Assembly (NCBI RefSeq): GCF_000718515.1
Contig: NZ_JNZS01000038.1
Location: 1 to 57,586 of the forward strand
Source of the DNA: Micromonospora parva
GTDB lineage: Bacteria; Actinomycetota; Actinomycetes; Mycobacteriales; Micromonosporaceae
Direction of reading: 5' to 3'
DNA length: 57,586 bases
In this document: positions 33,868 to 41,662 of the stretch, piece by piece
Numbering within the stretch: position 1 is the stretch's first letter
Layout: every line of letters begins with the position of its first letter
Made by a program: the position numbers and the translations under genes
Notes under the pieces: model-generated
Database searches by the model: none
Seen by the model: the letters and a program-made list of their open reading frames with translations, nothing else
What the model was told of the DNA's origin: nothing

Positions 33868-33907
33868 ATCCAGCGACCGCCGGTACCGGACCGGCCCGGA
33901 GGTGCGC

Positions 33908-34099
33908 ATGTCGCGACAGCAGTTCGGCTTCCTCGCCGGGTTCCTCGCCGTGGCGGTCTGGGCGCTCGCCGGCGCCGGCGCGGCCGCCCTCGCCGTGCTC
34001 GCCGGCCTGCTCGGCTGGCTGGTCGTCCGGGTGCTCGACGGCGACCTCGCGGTGACCGGGCTCGGTGACCGTCGCGGCGACGCTCGGCGACGCCCATGA
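33908..34099 (+). CDS. DUF2273-like small membrane protein
   Basis: 63 residues from ATG 33908 with GGAGG five bases upstream. Two closely spaced hydrophobic helices (FLAGFLAVAVWALAG and ALAVLAGLLGWLVVRVL) are followed by a short basic tail, the pattern of the DUF2273 proteins that accompany Asp23/AmaP. Its stop overlaps the Asp23 start (ATGA), so the two are coupled. It probably helps to anchor or scaffold Asp23 at the membrane. Confidence 0.8.
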   Translation: MSRQQFGFLAGFLAVAVWALAGAGAAALAVLAGLLGWLVVRVLDGDLAVTGLGDRRGDARRRP

Positions 34100-34467
34100 C
34101 CACCCGTCCGTCCACCGGGCCGAACCCCGGCACCGGGATGGCCGCCGGGACGACCGGTTTGTCGGGCGACGCGGCCGATGTCGCGCGGATCGCGGCGCAG
34201 GCGGCCAGCCTCGTGCCGGGCGTGTCCGTGGTCCGCCCGGCGGCGGTCCGCCTGGATGACCGGTCCGTCGGACTCGACCTGCACCTGATCACCTGGTACG
34301 GGCACAGCGTGCCGACGATCGCCGAAACCGTCCGAACGGTGGTCGCCGACCAGGTGGCCGCCCAGACCGGGCTCACCGTGGCGGTGGTGACCGTCACCGT
34401 GGACGACCTGCTCGTCCCCGGCGTCGACTCCTCCGCAGCCGGCGCCGCCGCGCCCGAGGACGGCTGA
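34096..34467 (+). CDS. Asp23/Gls24 family envelope stress protein
   Basis: 123 residues. The Asp23 core occupies about 25-110 (DVARIAAQAASLVPGV ... VRTVVADQVAAQTGLTVAVVTVTVDDLLV), with the typical alternation of a helix and beta strands. N-terminal residues are a disordered Thr/Pro/Gly lead. Asp23 proteins coat the inner membrane face through AmaP and respond to alkaline or cell-wall stress. It is second of four genes in an overlapping operon. Confidence 0.9.
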   Translation: MTTRPSTGPNPGTGMAAGTTGLSGDAADVARIAAQAASLVPGVSVVRPAAVRLDDRSVGLDLHLITWYGHSVPTIAETVRTVVADQVAAQTGLTVAVVTVTVDDLLVPGVDSSAAGAAAPEDG

Positions 34468-34468
34468 G

Positions 34469-34990
34469 ATGCGCACCGCCAACCGGATCGCGTCGGTGCT
34501 GCTGGGCGCCGCGCTGCTCGTCGGCGGCGCGGTGACGGCCGTGCAGGCGGTGCTCCTCACAGTGCACCGCCGCGCACCGCTGGACACCACCGGCTGGTGG
34601 GACGCGCTGAGCGCCACCCGGTGGCGCGATCCCACGGTCCGCACCGTGGCCACTGCGAGCCTCCTGCTGGGCCTGGCGCTGCTCGCCGCCCAGCTGCGCC
34701 GCTGGGCGCCGGTCCGCCTGCGCGCCGACGAGCACGACGGCTGGTACCTGCACCGGCGCTGTGTGGAACGCCGGCTCGCCGACGCCGCCGCCGCGGTGCC
34801 GGGCGTCCGCCGCGCCCGCGCCCGGCTCCGACGGCACCACGGCCAGTGGCGCCCCCGGATCCGCGCGAGCGGCGACCCGGCGGCCCGGGCGGAGATCGAG
34901 TTCGCCGTGCACCAGGAGTTGCACCGGCTCACCGCGCCCCGCCCCGCCCGGGTCGACGTCCGGCTGCTGCCCCGACGGCGGCCGGCGTGA
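34469..34990 (+). CDS. DUF6286 membrane protein of the Asp23 operon
   Basis: 173 residues. Two hydrophobic helices (about 9-30 and 58-75) surround a short loop with the conserved WWDALSATRWRDP stretch. An Arg-rich cytoplasmic domain (about 85-170, with Asp23-like features such as AAAVPGVRRARARLRR) follows. This is the DUF6286 arrangement found in actinobacterial Asp23 clusters. It starts one nt after the Asp23 stop and its own stop overlaps the next GTG. Confidence 0.8.
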   Translation: MRTANRIASVLLGAALLVGGAVTAVQAVLLTVHRRAPLDTTGWWDALSATRWRDPTVRTVATASLLLGLALLAAQLRRWAPVRLRADEHDGWYLHRRCVERRLADAAAAVPGVRRARARLRRHHGQWRPRIRASGDPAARAEIEFAVHQELHRLTAPRPARVDVRLLPRRRPA

Positions 34991-35547
34991 CCAACGCCGC
35001 GCACCGACTGCTGTGGACCGTCATCGCGCTGCTGCTGGTGGCGGGCGGCGCGGTGGCGCTGGCGGCCAGCCTCGGCACCCTGCCCGGCGTCGACCCGGCG
35101 GCGGCGCTGCTCAGCGCCGATGTGGTCGACCGGTGGCGGACGGCCGCGCCGTGGAGCACCCTGGCGGTGGCCGTGGTCGGGGCGCTGTTCGCCCTGGCCG
35201 GGCAGCGCCTGCTGGCCCGGGAGCTGCGGGGCCCCGGCGGCACGCTGCGCGGCACGCTGAGCCATCCCGGACGCCGGCCGGGCCGGACCCGGCTCCCCGC
35301 CGACGTTCTCACCGACGCGTTGGTACGCGACCTGAGCGGCAACCCCGGGGTACGCCGGGCCCGGGTGGTGCTCACCGGCCCGGCACCGCACCCCGACGTG
35401 TGGATCCGGGTGGACCTCACCGCCGACGCGCCGGCCGCCGGCGTACGCGAGCACGTGCACGCGGCAGTCCGCCGATTCGCGGCGACGACCCACTGCCAGC
35501 CCGCGCACCTCGACGTGACCGCCCGCATCGAGCCCGCCCCTCAGTGA
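34987..35547 (+). CDS. amaP: AmaP-like alkaline shock membrane anchor protein
   Basis: 186 residues from GTG 34987, overlapping the preceding stop by 4 nt. Two hydrophobic segments (about 8-30 and 55-75) flank a short external loop, and the C-terminal part is an Asp23-like cytoplasmic domain (DALVRDLSGNPGVRRARVVLTG ...). This matches AmaP, the membrane anchor of Asp23. It is last in the operon; the transcript can end in a hairpin that begins in this gene's stop codon. Confidence 0.82.
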   Translation: MTNAAHRLLWTVIALLLVAGGAVALAASLGTLPGVDPAAALLSADVVDRWRTAAPWSTLAVAVVGALFALAGQRLLARELRGPGGTLRGTLSHPGRRPGRTRLPADVLTDALVRDLSGNPGVRRARVVLTGPAPHPDVWIRVDLTADAPAAGVREHVHAAVRRFAATTHCQPAHLDVTARIEPAPQ

Positions 35548-35589
35548 CCCGCCGCCGCACCGACCGGCCGGATCGGTGCCGGCGGGTCA
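35545..35589. terminator. Bidirectional hairpin spanning two facing stop codons
   Basis: The left arm starts with the TGA of amaP (TGACCCGCC..., 35545-35563) and the right arm ends with the TCA complement of the terC stop (...GGCGGGTCA, 35573-35589). The arms pair over 17 bp with a 2-nt bulge, so one structure can serve both convergent genes. Confidence 0.75.
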
Positions 35590-36528
35590 GCCGTCGGCGC
35601 GGCGGCGGGCGGCCAGGACGCTGGCGCCCATGGAGACCGCCAGGGTCAGCACCACCACGGCGAGGGTCAGCCAGACCGGCAGCTTGCCCACCGGCGTCTC
35701 GGCGAGAATCAGCTTCAGCCCGGCGAAGGCCAGCAGCAGCGCGAGCCCGTACCGCAGGTAGCCGAAGTGCCGCAGGAGGCCGGCGAGGCAGAAGTAGAGG
35801 CTGCGCAGACCCAGGACGGCGAACGCGGTGGCCGTCCAGACCAGGAAGGTGTTGGTGGTGATGGCGAGGATCGCCGCCACCGAGTCGATGGCGAAGACCA
35901 CATCGGTGGCCTCGATGGAGACGAGCGCCACCAGCAGCAGCGTCGCCACCCGCCGGCCGGCCACCCGGGCGGTGAACCGGTCGCCGTGGTAGCGGGCGTC
36001 GGTGGGCACCAACCTGCGGAACAGCCGGACCACGACGTTGCGTTCCGGGTCGACGTCCGGCTTTCCGCGTACGGCCAGCCGCCAGCCGGTCCAGACCAGG
36101 AACCCGCCCAGCACGAACCCGGCCCAGGTGAGCCGGTCCAGCAGCTCGGCACCGGCGAGGATGAACAGCAGCCGGAAGACGAGCGCGCCCACGACACCCC
36201 AGAACAGCACCTTGTGCTGGTAGCCCGGCGGCACCTGGAAGTAGCCGAAGAGCAGCGCGAAGACGAACACGTTGTCCACCGAGAGCGCCTTCTCCAGCAG
36301 GTAGCCGGAGAAGTACGCGATGGCCGGGTCACCGCCGAGGCCCCACCAGACGACCAGCCCGAACAGCAGACCCGCGCCGATCCAGACGGCGCTCCACAGC
36401 ACCGCCTCGCGGAGCTCGATGACGTGGTTGTCCCGGTGCAGGAGCACATCCACGGCGAGCATCACCGCGATCACCACGCCGACCGCCGCCCAGGCCCACA
36501 GCGGAACCGCGACCGTCGCCTCAGCCAC
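35587..36528 (-). CDS. TerC/Alx family integral membrane protein
   Basis: 313 residues from GTG 36528, which has GGAGGG five bases upstream; an ATG at 36543 and a GTG at 36567 are weaker alternatives. About eight to nine transmembrane helices. The family signature GYLLEKALSVDNVFVFALLFGYF (about 75-98) and the second half SIEATDVVFAIDSVAAILA (about 205-223) carry paired acidic residues inside the membrane. TerC/Alx proteins are manganese exporters or tellurite/alkali-stress proteins. Placement beside the alkaline-shock operon is consistent. I did not find a yybP-ykoY manganese riboswitch upstream. Confidence 0.93.
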   Translation of the reverse strand: MAEATVAVPLWAWAAVGVVIAVMLAVDVLLHRDNHVIELREAVLWSAVWIGAGLLFGLVVWWGLGGDPAIAYFSGYLLEKALSVDNVFVFALLFGYFQVPPGYQHKVLFWGVVGALVFRLLFILAGAELLDRLTWAGFVLGGFLVWTGWRLAVRGKPDVDPERNVVVRLFRRLVPTDARYHGDRFTARVAGRRVATLLLVALVSIEATDVVFAIDSVAAILAITTNTFLVWTATAFAVLGLRSLYFCLAGLLRHFGYLRYGLALLLAFAGLKLILAETPVGKLPVWLTLAVVVLTLAVSMGASVLAARRRADG

Positions 36529-36595
36529 CGACGCCCTCCGCATCGACCACCGCGCACCGCCCGTCACTAGGCCGGCCCTCTTTCGAGCCTAGGTG

Positions 36596-36620
36596 ACCGC
36601 CCGACCCGGCATCGGGCGGT
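36596..36620 (-). terminator. Hairpin terminator after the CBS-BON gene
   Basis: ACCGCCCGA (36596-36604) pairs with TCGGGCGGT (36612-36620) around a 7-nt loop, downstream of the minus-strand CBS-BON gene and upstream of terC. Confidence 0.65.
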
Positions 36621-36719
36621 CCGACGAAGTCCGGGTCGCCGGGCCGGCCCGCTCGACCCGGGCGGCGACCGGCAGCGGGAGTCGGTGCGCGCGGTCGGGG
36701 TCGGGCGCGCGACCCGCGC

Positions 36720-37409
36720 TCAGGCGACCGGCATCACCTGGCCGGGGTCGAGAACCGTGTCGTCGGCGTCGTAGGCGATTGCGTTGATCACCCGCACGAC
36801 GCCACTGACCTGCCCCGCGAGCCGACCGGCGAGGTCCACGGCGGAGCGACGGTCCAGCCGACCGGCCAGCGTCACGTCACCGTGACGGACCTCCACGGTC
36901 ACCAGTCCGTCCCGTACGGCGAGCACCCGGCGGAGCACCTCCTGCACCACGTCCTCGCGGATCTCGGCGTCCGACCGCAGGTGCACCCGCAGCAGATCGG
37001 CACGACTGACGATGCCGACCAACCGACCGAGGTCGTCCAGCACGGGCAGCCGCTTGACCTGTTCGCGGTCCATCAGCCGGGCGGCGGCGGACAGCGCCGC
37101 CTGCGGATTCGTGGTGATCGCCGGCGCGGTCATCAGGTCACCGGCCAGCACTGCCGCGCTCTTGCCCCGGGCACCGCGCCGTCGGCGGCTCTCGAAGACC
37201 CGTCGCAGCGCCGGCTCACCGGCGCGTTCGACCCGGTGCAGCAGATCGGCCTCGGACACCACCCCCAGCACCCGACGGAAATCGTCGATCACCGGCACCG
37301 CGCTGACCCCGCGGCGCAACAGCACGTCGACGACCTCCCGGTACGGGGTGTCGGCAACCACCGTCTCGACCTCCCGGGTCATCACGTCACCCACCTGCCA
37401 GGTCCTCAT
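36720..37409 (-). CDS. CBS-pair and BON domain protein
   Basis: 229 residues from ATG 37409 with a GGGAGG site. Two CBS motifs (about 7-62, VGDVMTREVETVV ..., and about 90-145, AGDLMTAPAITTN ...) form a Bateman pair that typically binds adenosine nucleotides. A BON domain (about 155-220) may contact membranes or partner proteins. CBS-BON proteins are common dormancy and stress genes in actinobacteria. It is divergent from a DoxX gene with about 198 nt between starts. Confidence 0.9.
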   Translation of the reverse strand: MRTWQVGDVMTREVETVVADTPYREVVDVLLRRGVSAVPVIDDFRRVLGVVSEADLLHRVERAGEPALRRVFESRRRRGARGKSAAVLAGDLMTAPAITTNPQAALSAAARLMDREQVKRLPVLDDLGRLVGIVSRADLLRVHLRSDAEIREDVVQEVLRRVLAVRDGLVTVEVRHGDVTLAGRLDRRSAVDLAGRLAGQVSGVVRVINAIAYDADDTVLDPGQVMPVA

Positions 37410-37607
37410 CACGGCCTCCCTCTCCTGGTCCATCTCGGACGCTACGGCGGGGTGTCGACGGTCGTCAGGGTCGCCGGACCGGACCGGAGGGGGTCGAACG
37501 TCCCGGGCCGTTGCGGTCTGTCGGCCCTGCCGCCGAAAGCGCCGTGGGCGTCCACTGGAGATGCCACCGGGAAGCGCGGTGCGAAGCTGAGAAGGGACGT
37601 GGAGACC

Positions 37608-38156
37608 ATGACCGCGACGATCGAGCGGGTCACCGCCGAGAACACCGCTGCGAAGGCCGGCACCGTGCACGACCGGGCCGTCCGGTACATCCTGGCCGGC
37701 ACCCGGCTGGCGCTCGGCTGGATCTTCCTCTGGGCCTTCGTCGACAAGCTGTTCGGCTTCGGGATGGGCACCGAGCAGAAGAACGCCTGGATCAACGGGG
37801 GCAGCCCCACCAAGGGCTTCCTGACCTTCGGCGTGGCCGGGCCGTTCAAGGACGTCTACACCTCGATCGCCGGTGCCGCCTGGGCGGACTGGCTCTTCAT
37901 GATCGGCCTGGCCGGGATCGGTGTCGCCCTGCTGCTCGGCATCGGAATGCGGATCGCCGCCGTGGCCGGTGGGCTGCTGCTGGTCCTGATGTGGACCGCC
38001 GTGCTGCCTCCGGAGAACAACCCCTTCATGGACGACCACCTGATCTACGCCGCGGTGCTGGCGGTGCTGGCCCTGGTCAACGCCGGCGACACGGTGGGCC
38101 TCGGCCGGGTGTGGGCGGCCCTGCCGATCGTCCGGCGGATGCCCTGGCTCCGGTGA
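37608..38156 (+). CDS. DoxX family membrane protein
   Basis: 182 residues from ATG 37608 behind GTGGAG. Four transmembrane helices; the first has the DoxX feature LGWIFLWAFVDKLFGFGMGT, followed by an extracellular loop (NAWINGGSPTKGFL), and helix 3 carries GIGVALLLGIGMRIAAVAGG. Larger than the DoxX_2 gene at 25275 and of the DoxX/thiosulfate:quinone-oxidoreductase small-subunit type. Redox partner unknown. Confidence 0.85.
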   Translation: MTATIERVTAENTAAKAGTVHDRAVRYILAGTRLALGWIFLWAFVDKLFGFGMGTEQKNAWINGGSPTKGFLTFGVAGPFKDVYTSIAGAAWADWLFMIGLAGIGVALLLGIGMRIAAVAGGLLLVLMWTAVLPPENNPFMDDHLIYAAVLAVLALVNAGDTVGLGRVWAALPIVRRMPWLR

Positions 38157-38268
38157 ACCAACGCACACCCCTCGGCGGGCGTCACCGATACCGGTGACGC
38201 GGTGGGGGGTGATCCGGCAGGATCGACGGTGACCGGACACATCACCCAACACGGCAGGAGATCCCCGC

Positions 38269-38661
38269 ATGAACCAGGCAGCAGGCGCCCGATCGGGTAA
38301 GCCCGAGGTTGGTCCGATCGAGGGTGCACCGCCGGCCGACCTCGTGATCGAGGACATCACCGTGGGCGACGGCCCGCAGGCCGAGCCGGGCCAGCTGGTC
38401 AGCGTGCACTACGTCGGCGTGTCGCACTCCACCGGCGGCGAGTTCGACTCGTCCTGGAACCGGGGCGAGGCGTTCGACTTCCCGCTCGGCGGCGGTCAGG
38501 TCATCGCCGGCTGGGACCAGGGCGTCGCCGGCATGCGGGTCGGCGGTCGCCGCCGGCTGACCATCCCGCCGCACCTGGGGTACGGCGACCGCGGCGCGGC
38601 CGGCGTGATCAAGCCGGGTGAGACGCTGATCTTCGTCGTCGACCTGCTCGACGTGCGCTGA
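38269..38661 (+). CDS. FKBP-type peptidyl-prolyl cis-trans isomerase
   Basis: 130 residues, ATG with AGGAG eight bases upstream. A single FKBP domain with the usual active-site aromatic and acidic residues: VHYVGVS, EFDSSWNRGEAFDFPLGGGQVIAGWDQG region (about 60-85), IPPHLGYGDRG and the final LIFVVDLLDV. No signal peptide, so cytosolic. It catalyses X-Pro isomerisation in folding proteins. It stands alone, closed by a hairpin shared with the convergent STAS gene. Confidence 0.95.
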   Translation: MNQAAGARSGKPEVGPIEGAPPADLVIEDITVGDGPQAEPGQLVSVHYVGVSHSTGGEFDSSWNRGEAFDFPLGGGQVIAGWDQGVAGMRVGGRRRLTIPPHLGYGDRGAAGVIKPGETLIFVVDLLDVR

Positions 38662-38681
38662 GTCGTTGTCGGGGTCGCCGG

Positions 38682-38727
38682 CCCACCCGCCGGCGGCCCC
38701 GCGCCGACCTCGGGCGCGGCGGGTGGG
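38682..38727. terminator. Compound hairpin between FKBP and STAS genes
   Basis: CCCACCCGCCG (38682-38692) pairs with CGGCGGGTGGG (38717-38727), enclosing a second stem CCGCGCC/GGCGCGG. It can terminate both convergent genes. Confidence 0.65.
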
Positions 38728-38748
38728 AGCACGCCTCGTCGGGCGGGG

Positions 38749-39135
38749 TCAGGCGGCCAGTTGCAGGTCGGTGGTCGCGACCACCGGGCGGCGCGCGGCC
38801 TCGATCACCGTGGCCGGCTCCAGGATCGTCATCACGCGGTGCAGCCCGCTGACCCGCAGCACCCGCGCCACCACCGGGCTCGGGTCGACCAGCACCAGCT
38901 CGCCACCGCGGGCCCGGACGCGCAGATGCGCGGCAAGCAGCGTGCGAACGCCAGCCGCCGAGAGCAGCCGCAGCTGCGACAACTCGACGTGAAGCACCGG
39001 GCGGGCCGGCGCGGACCACAGCGCGGACCGGAACGCGGCCACCGTGGCGATGTCGATCTCGCCGGCCACCCGCATGAGGACCCGCTCGTCACCCACGCTG
39101 ACCTGCACGTCGAACCGGTCGCTGTGCTCTTCCAT
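38749..39135 (-). CDS. STAS-domain anti-anti-sigma factor-like protein
   Basis: 128 residues from ATG 39135; a clear ribosome site is missing. One STAS domain: DERVLMRVAGEIDIATVAAF, then HVELSQLRLLSAAGVRTLLAAHLRVRARGG. The phosphorylatable serine of SpoIIAA/RsbV proteins lies in the segment LRLLSAAGVRTL, although the usual DSSG is altered to LSAAG. It is a candidate partner switch for a sigma-B-like factor, consistent with sigma-B-type promoters elsewhere in the window. No kinase or sigma gene is adjacent. Confidence 0.85.
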   Translation of the reverse strand: MEEHSDRFDVQVSVGDERVLMRVAGEIDIATVAAFRSALWSAPARPVLHVELSQLRLLSAAGVRTLLAAHLRVRARGGELVLVDPSPVVARVLRVSGLHRVMTILEPATVIEAARRPVVATTDLQLAA

Positions 39136-39190
39136 GCAGCGAAATCTAGCCGCCACCACCGACACTTTCGTCCCTCCACGCAGTGATTCC

Positions 39191-39212
39191 GGGTACGCCC
39201 AGGGGCATACCC
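39191..39212. promoter_or_regulatory. GGGTA-ended dyad between STAS and strictosidine-synthase-like genes
   Basis: GGGTACGCCC (39191-39200) and GGGCATACCC (39203-39212) are inverted with one mismatch and a 2-nt centre. Each end also looks like a stress-sigma -10 element pointing outward (GGGTAC on plus, GGGTAT on minus), but no matching -35 was found. Confidence 0.4.
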
Positions 39213-39252
39213 CGAGCTGCACCGTCTCCCTCTCGGGGTGGAGTCAGGGGCT

Positions 39253-39270
39253 CGGGCGGCGCGCCGCCCG
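39253..39270. promoter_or_regulatory. 18-bp perfect palindrome in the leader of the strictosidine-synthase-like gene
   Basis: CGGGCGGCGCGCCGCCCG is fully self-complementary, 48 nt before the start at 39318. It is a candidate operator or RNA hairpin. A wider inverted repeat (ACCCCGAG/CTCGGGGT, 39209-39239) lies just upstream. Confidence 0.4.
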
Positions 39271-39317
39271 GACGCGGAGTTCGCGGGTCGGCAGGCACGC
39301 GGGTGGAGAATAGGTCG

Positions 39318-40334
39318 ATGCTGATCCCCCGGCCCCGGCCGCCCCGGCTGATCCGCCCGGTCCGCGAACCGGCGACCAGCCCTCCGGCGCTGGCCGGCGC
39401 CTGGGCCCCCACCGACCGGCGGCTCGACCAGGCCGAGTTGCTCCCCCTCCCCGCCGGGGCCGTCGGCCCCGAGGACGTCCTGGTCGACGGCGGCGGGCGG
39501 GTGATCAGTGGTGACGAGGACGGTCGGCTCTGGTGGTGGCCGGTCGACGCGCGCGCCGGCACCCGACCCCACCTGCTGGCCGAGACCGGTGGCCGTCCGC
39601 TCGGCATCGAGCTGGACCCGTCCGGCGAGGCCCTGGTGGTCTGTGACGCGTACCGCGGGTTGCTGCGGGTCACGCCGGACGGCGCGGTACGCGAACTCAC
39701 CGGAACGGCACCGCCGGTGCACCTGGCCAACAACGCGACGGTGGGCCGGGACGGCACCATCTACTTCACCGACAGCTCCGACCGGTTTCCGGTTTCGCAC
39801 TGGAAGCGGGACCTGCTGGAGCACCGCCCCAACGGTCGGGTGCTGGCCCACCAGCCGGGCAGCGGCCGCACCGAGGTGGTGACCGACGGGCTGTACTTCC
39901 CCAACGGGATCGCGCTGACCCCGGACGAGTCGGCGCTGATGGTCGTGGAGACCAGCACCCACCGGCTGCTGCGCGTCGAGCTGAGCGGCGGCGTGCGGGT
40001 GCTCGCCGACCTGCCCGCGTACCCGGACAATCTCGCCTCGGTGGGTGACGGGACGTACTGGATCGCGCTGCCCAGCCCTCGGGTGCCGATCGCCGAGCGG
40101 CTGCTGCCCCATCCGCGGCTACGGCAGATCGCCGCTCTGCTGCCCGACGCCCTGCAACCGCAGCCCCGCCGCTACGGGCTGGTCGCGCTCGTCGACGGCG
40201 CGGGCGCGGTCCGCCGGACGCTGCACGGCCCGAGCGGGCACTACTCGATGATCACCGGAGTACGCCAGCACGGCGACCAGCTCTGGCTGGGCAGCCTGAC
40301 CGGGTCCGCGGTGGCCCGCGTACCCCTGGGGTGA
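39318..40334 (+). CDS. SMP-30/strictosidine-synthase-like beta-propeller protein
   Basis: 338 residues from ATG 39318. A six-bladed propeller pattern with strictosidine-synthase-like signatures: GPEDVLVDGGGRVISGDEDGRL (about 51-72), NNATVGRDGTIYFTDSSDRF (about 138-157), HWKRDLLEHRPNGRV and GLYFPNGIALTPDESALMVVET (about 192-213), the last supplying the usual metal-site Asn. Bacterial members are lactonases or esterases of unknown natural substrate; true Pictet-Spengler activity is not expected without the catalytic Glu. There is no signal peptide. Confidence 0.85.
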   Translation: MLIPRPRPPRLIRPVREPATSPPALAGAWAPTDRRLDQAELLPLPAGAVGPEDVLVDGGGRVISGDEDGRLWWWPVDARAGTRPHLLAETGGRPLGIELDPSGEALVVCDAYRGLLRVTPDGAVRELTGTAPPVHLANNATVGRDGTIYFTDSSDRFPVSHWKRDLLEHRPNGRVLAHQPGSGRTEVVTDGLYFPNGIALTPDESALMVVETSTHRLLRVELSGGVRVLADLPAYPDNLASVGDGTYWIALPSPRVPIAERLLPHPRLRQIAALLPDALQPQPRRYGLVALVDGAGAVRRTLHGPSGHYSMITGVRQHGDQLWLGSLTGSAVARVPLG

Positions 40335-40340
40335 TGGCCG

Positions 40341-40377
40341 ACAGGGCCGGCCCGCCATGGTGGCGGGCCGGCCCTGT
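40341..40377. terminator. Perfect 17-bp hairpin between convergent genes
   Basis: ACAGGGCCGGCCCGCCA (40341-40357) and TGGCGGGCCGGCCCTGT (40361-40377) with a 3-nt loop, located between the strictosidine-synthase-like stop and the L,D-transpeptidase stop. Confidence 0.85.
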
Positions 40378-40393
40378 GCTGCCGATCGGTGAC

Positions 40394-41662
40394 TCAGCGA
40401 CCGCTGACCGAGGGCGCCGGTGCGGGCGATCCGCCGGCCACCGCGCCCGGGTGCGCCGGGGCGACCGGCGCGGGCTTGAGGCCCGGCGGCACCGGCAGGG
40501 CGCTGCCCCGGGCGAACTCGTCCCAGCTCACGTTCCAGGCGGTCCAACCGTTGCCCGGCTGCAGCTCCACCTCGGTGCCCTTGACGGTGATCAGGTCACC
40601 GACCTGCGTGACCCCCATCAGCCAGTCGGCCGCCGCAGCGGAGACGTTCGCGCAACCGTGCGACACGTTGGTGTTGCCCTGGTCCCCCTCCGACCAGGGG
40701 GCGGAGTGGATGAACTCGCCGCCCCAGGTGTAGCGCTGGGCGTCGTCGACGTCGACCACGTAGCCACCGTTCGGCTCGCCCCGGGTGTCGAAGGTGGTCC
40801 GCTCGTGCTTCTCCATGATCACCATCTTGCCGCTGGAACTCGGCGTGCTCGGCTTGCCCAGGCTGACCGGGATCCGGCGGATCTGCTTGCCGTCGCGCAG
40901 CACCGTCATCTGCTTGGTGGCATTGTCGATCTCCAGCGAGACCTGTCGCCCGATCTTGGAGGTCGCGGTCCGCTCGGCGTCACCGACCTTGTCCTTGCCG
41001 ATCGGCAGACCCTCCAGACCTGCCCGGACGCTGATGGTGGTTCCCGGCTTCCAGAAATCGGGCGCCCGGTAATAGACCTGAGTGCCGTCGGCCAGCCACG
41101 ACCAGGTGCCCGGCTGCGGCGGATTGGTCTTTACGAACAACCGCCGCTGCACATCCGCTCTGGCCTCTTTCGGAATTCCCGGGTCGAACGCCACCGTTAC
41201 CGGCATCGCGGTGCCGTACGTCCGATTACCGTTGAAATAGAGTGTGCTGGTGATCTGCGGTTTGGTCGATTTGGCCATCGTGGTGAAGGTGGTGCTGCGC
41301 GTGGTGGTGGCACCGGAGTCACCGGTCGCGGTCACCTCGGCGGTGTAGGTCCGCTTCGGCTGCAGCGGAGCGTTCGGCACCCAGCCGGAGCCGTCCTCGC
41401 GCGGCTCGGCGTTGACCTGCTTGCCCTTGTCGTCGGTGAGGCGTACGGCGGTGACCCGCCCGCCCTTGACCACGGTGCCCACCTCGGCGCTGACCGGGAC
41501 GTCCCGGGCCTTGTCCCCCGGTGTCACGGCGAGTTCCGGTGGGGCGGCGTGCTTCTTGGCCGAGCCGGTCGCCGACTCCCGCTCTGCGGTGCACGCACCC
41601 AGGACGAGTGGTGCGGCTGCGATGGTTACGGCCAACAGCGTCAATCGCCGCCTAGACGTCAT
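40394..41662 (-). CDS. L,D-transpeptidase lipoprotein (Ig-like plus YkuD)
   Basis: 422 residues, ATG behind GGGGGA. A lipoprotein signal with lipobox Leu21-Gly-Ala-Cys24. Two Ig-like domains (about 45-250, as in mycobacterial LdtMt2) precede a YkuD catalytic domain whose motif IHSAP ... NVSHGCANVS holds Cys337, the expected nucleophile. It makes 3-3 peptidoglycan cross-links outside the membrane and confers penicillin tolerance in relatives. The C-terminal tail is Pro/Ala-rich. Monocistronic. Confidence 0.95.
   Translation of the reverse strand: MTSRRRLTLLAVTIAAAPLVLGACTAERESATGSAKKHAAPPELAVTPGDKARDVPVSAEVGTVVKGGRVTAVRLTDDKGKQVNAEPREDGSGWVPNAPLQPKRTYTAEVTATGDSGATTTRSTTFTTMAKSTKPQITSTLYFNGNRTYGTAMPVTVAFDPGIPKEARADVQRRLFVKTNPPQPGTWSWLADGTQVYYRAPDFWKPGTTISVRAGLEGLPIGKDKVGDAERTATSKIGRQVSLEIDNATKQMTVLRDGKQIRRIPVSLGKPSTPSSSGKMVIMEKHERTTFDTRGEPNGGYVVDVDDAQRYTWGGEFIHSAPWSEGDQGNTNVSHGCANVSAAAADWLMGVTQVGDLITVKGTEVELQPGNGWTAWNVSWDEFARGSALPVPPGLKPAPVAPAHPGAVAGGSPAPAPSVSGR

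Noticed and set aside
36529..36719. A yybP-ykoY manganese riboswitch before terC.
   Set aside because: The spacer is short and contains the CBS-BON terminator; no conserved riboswitch core is visible.
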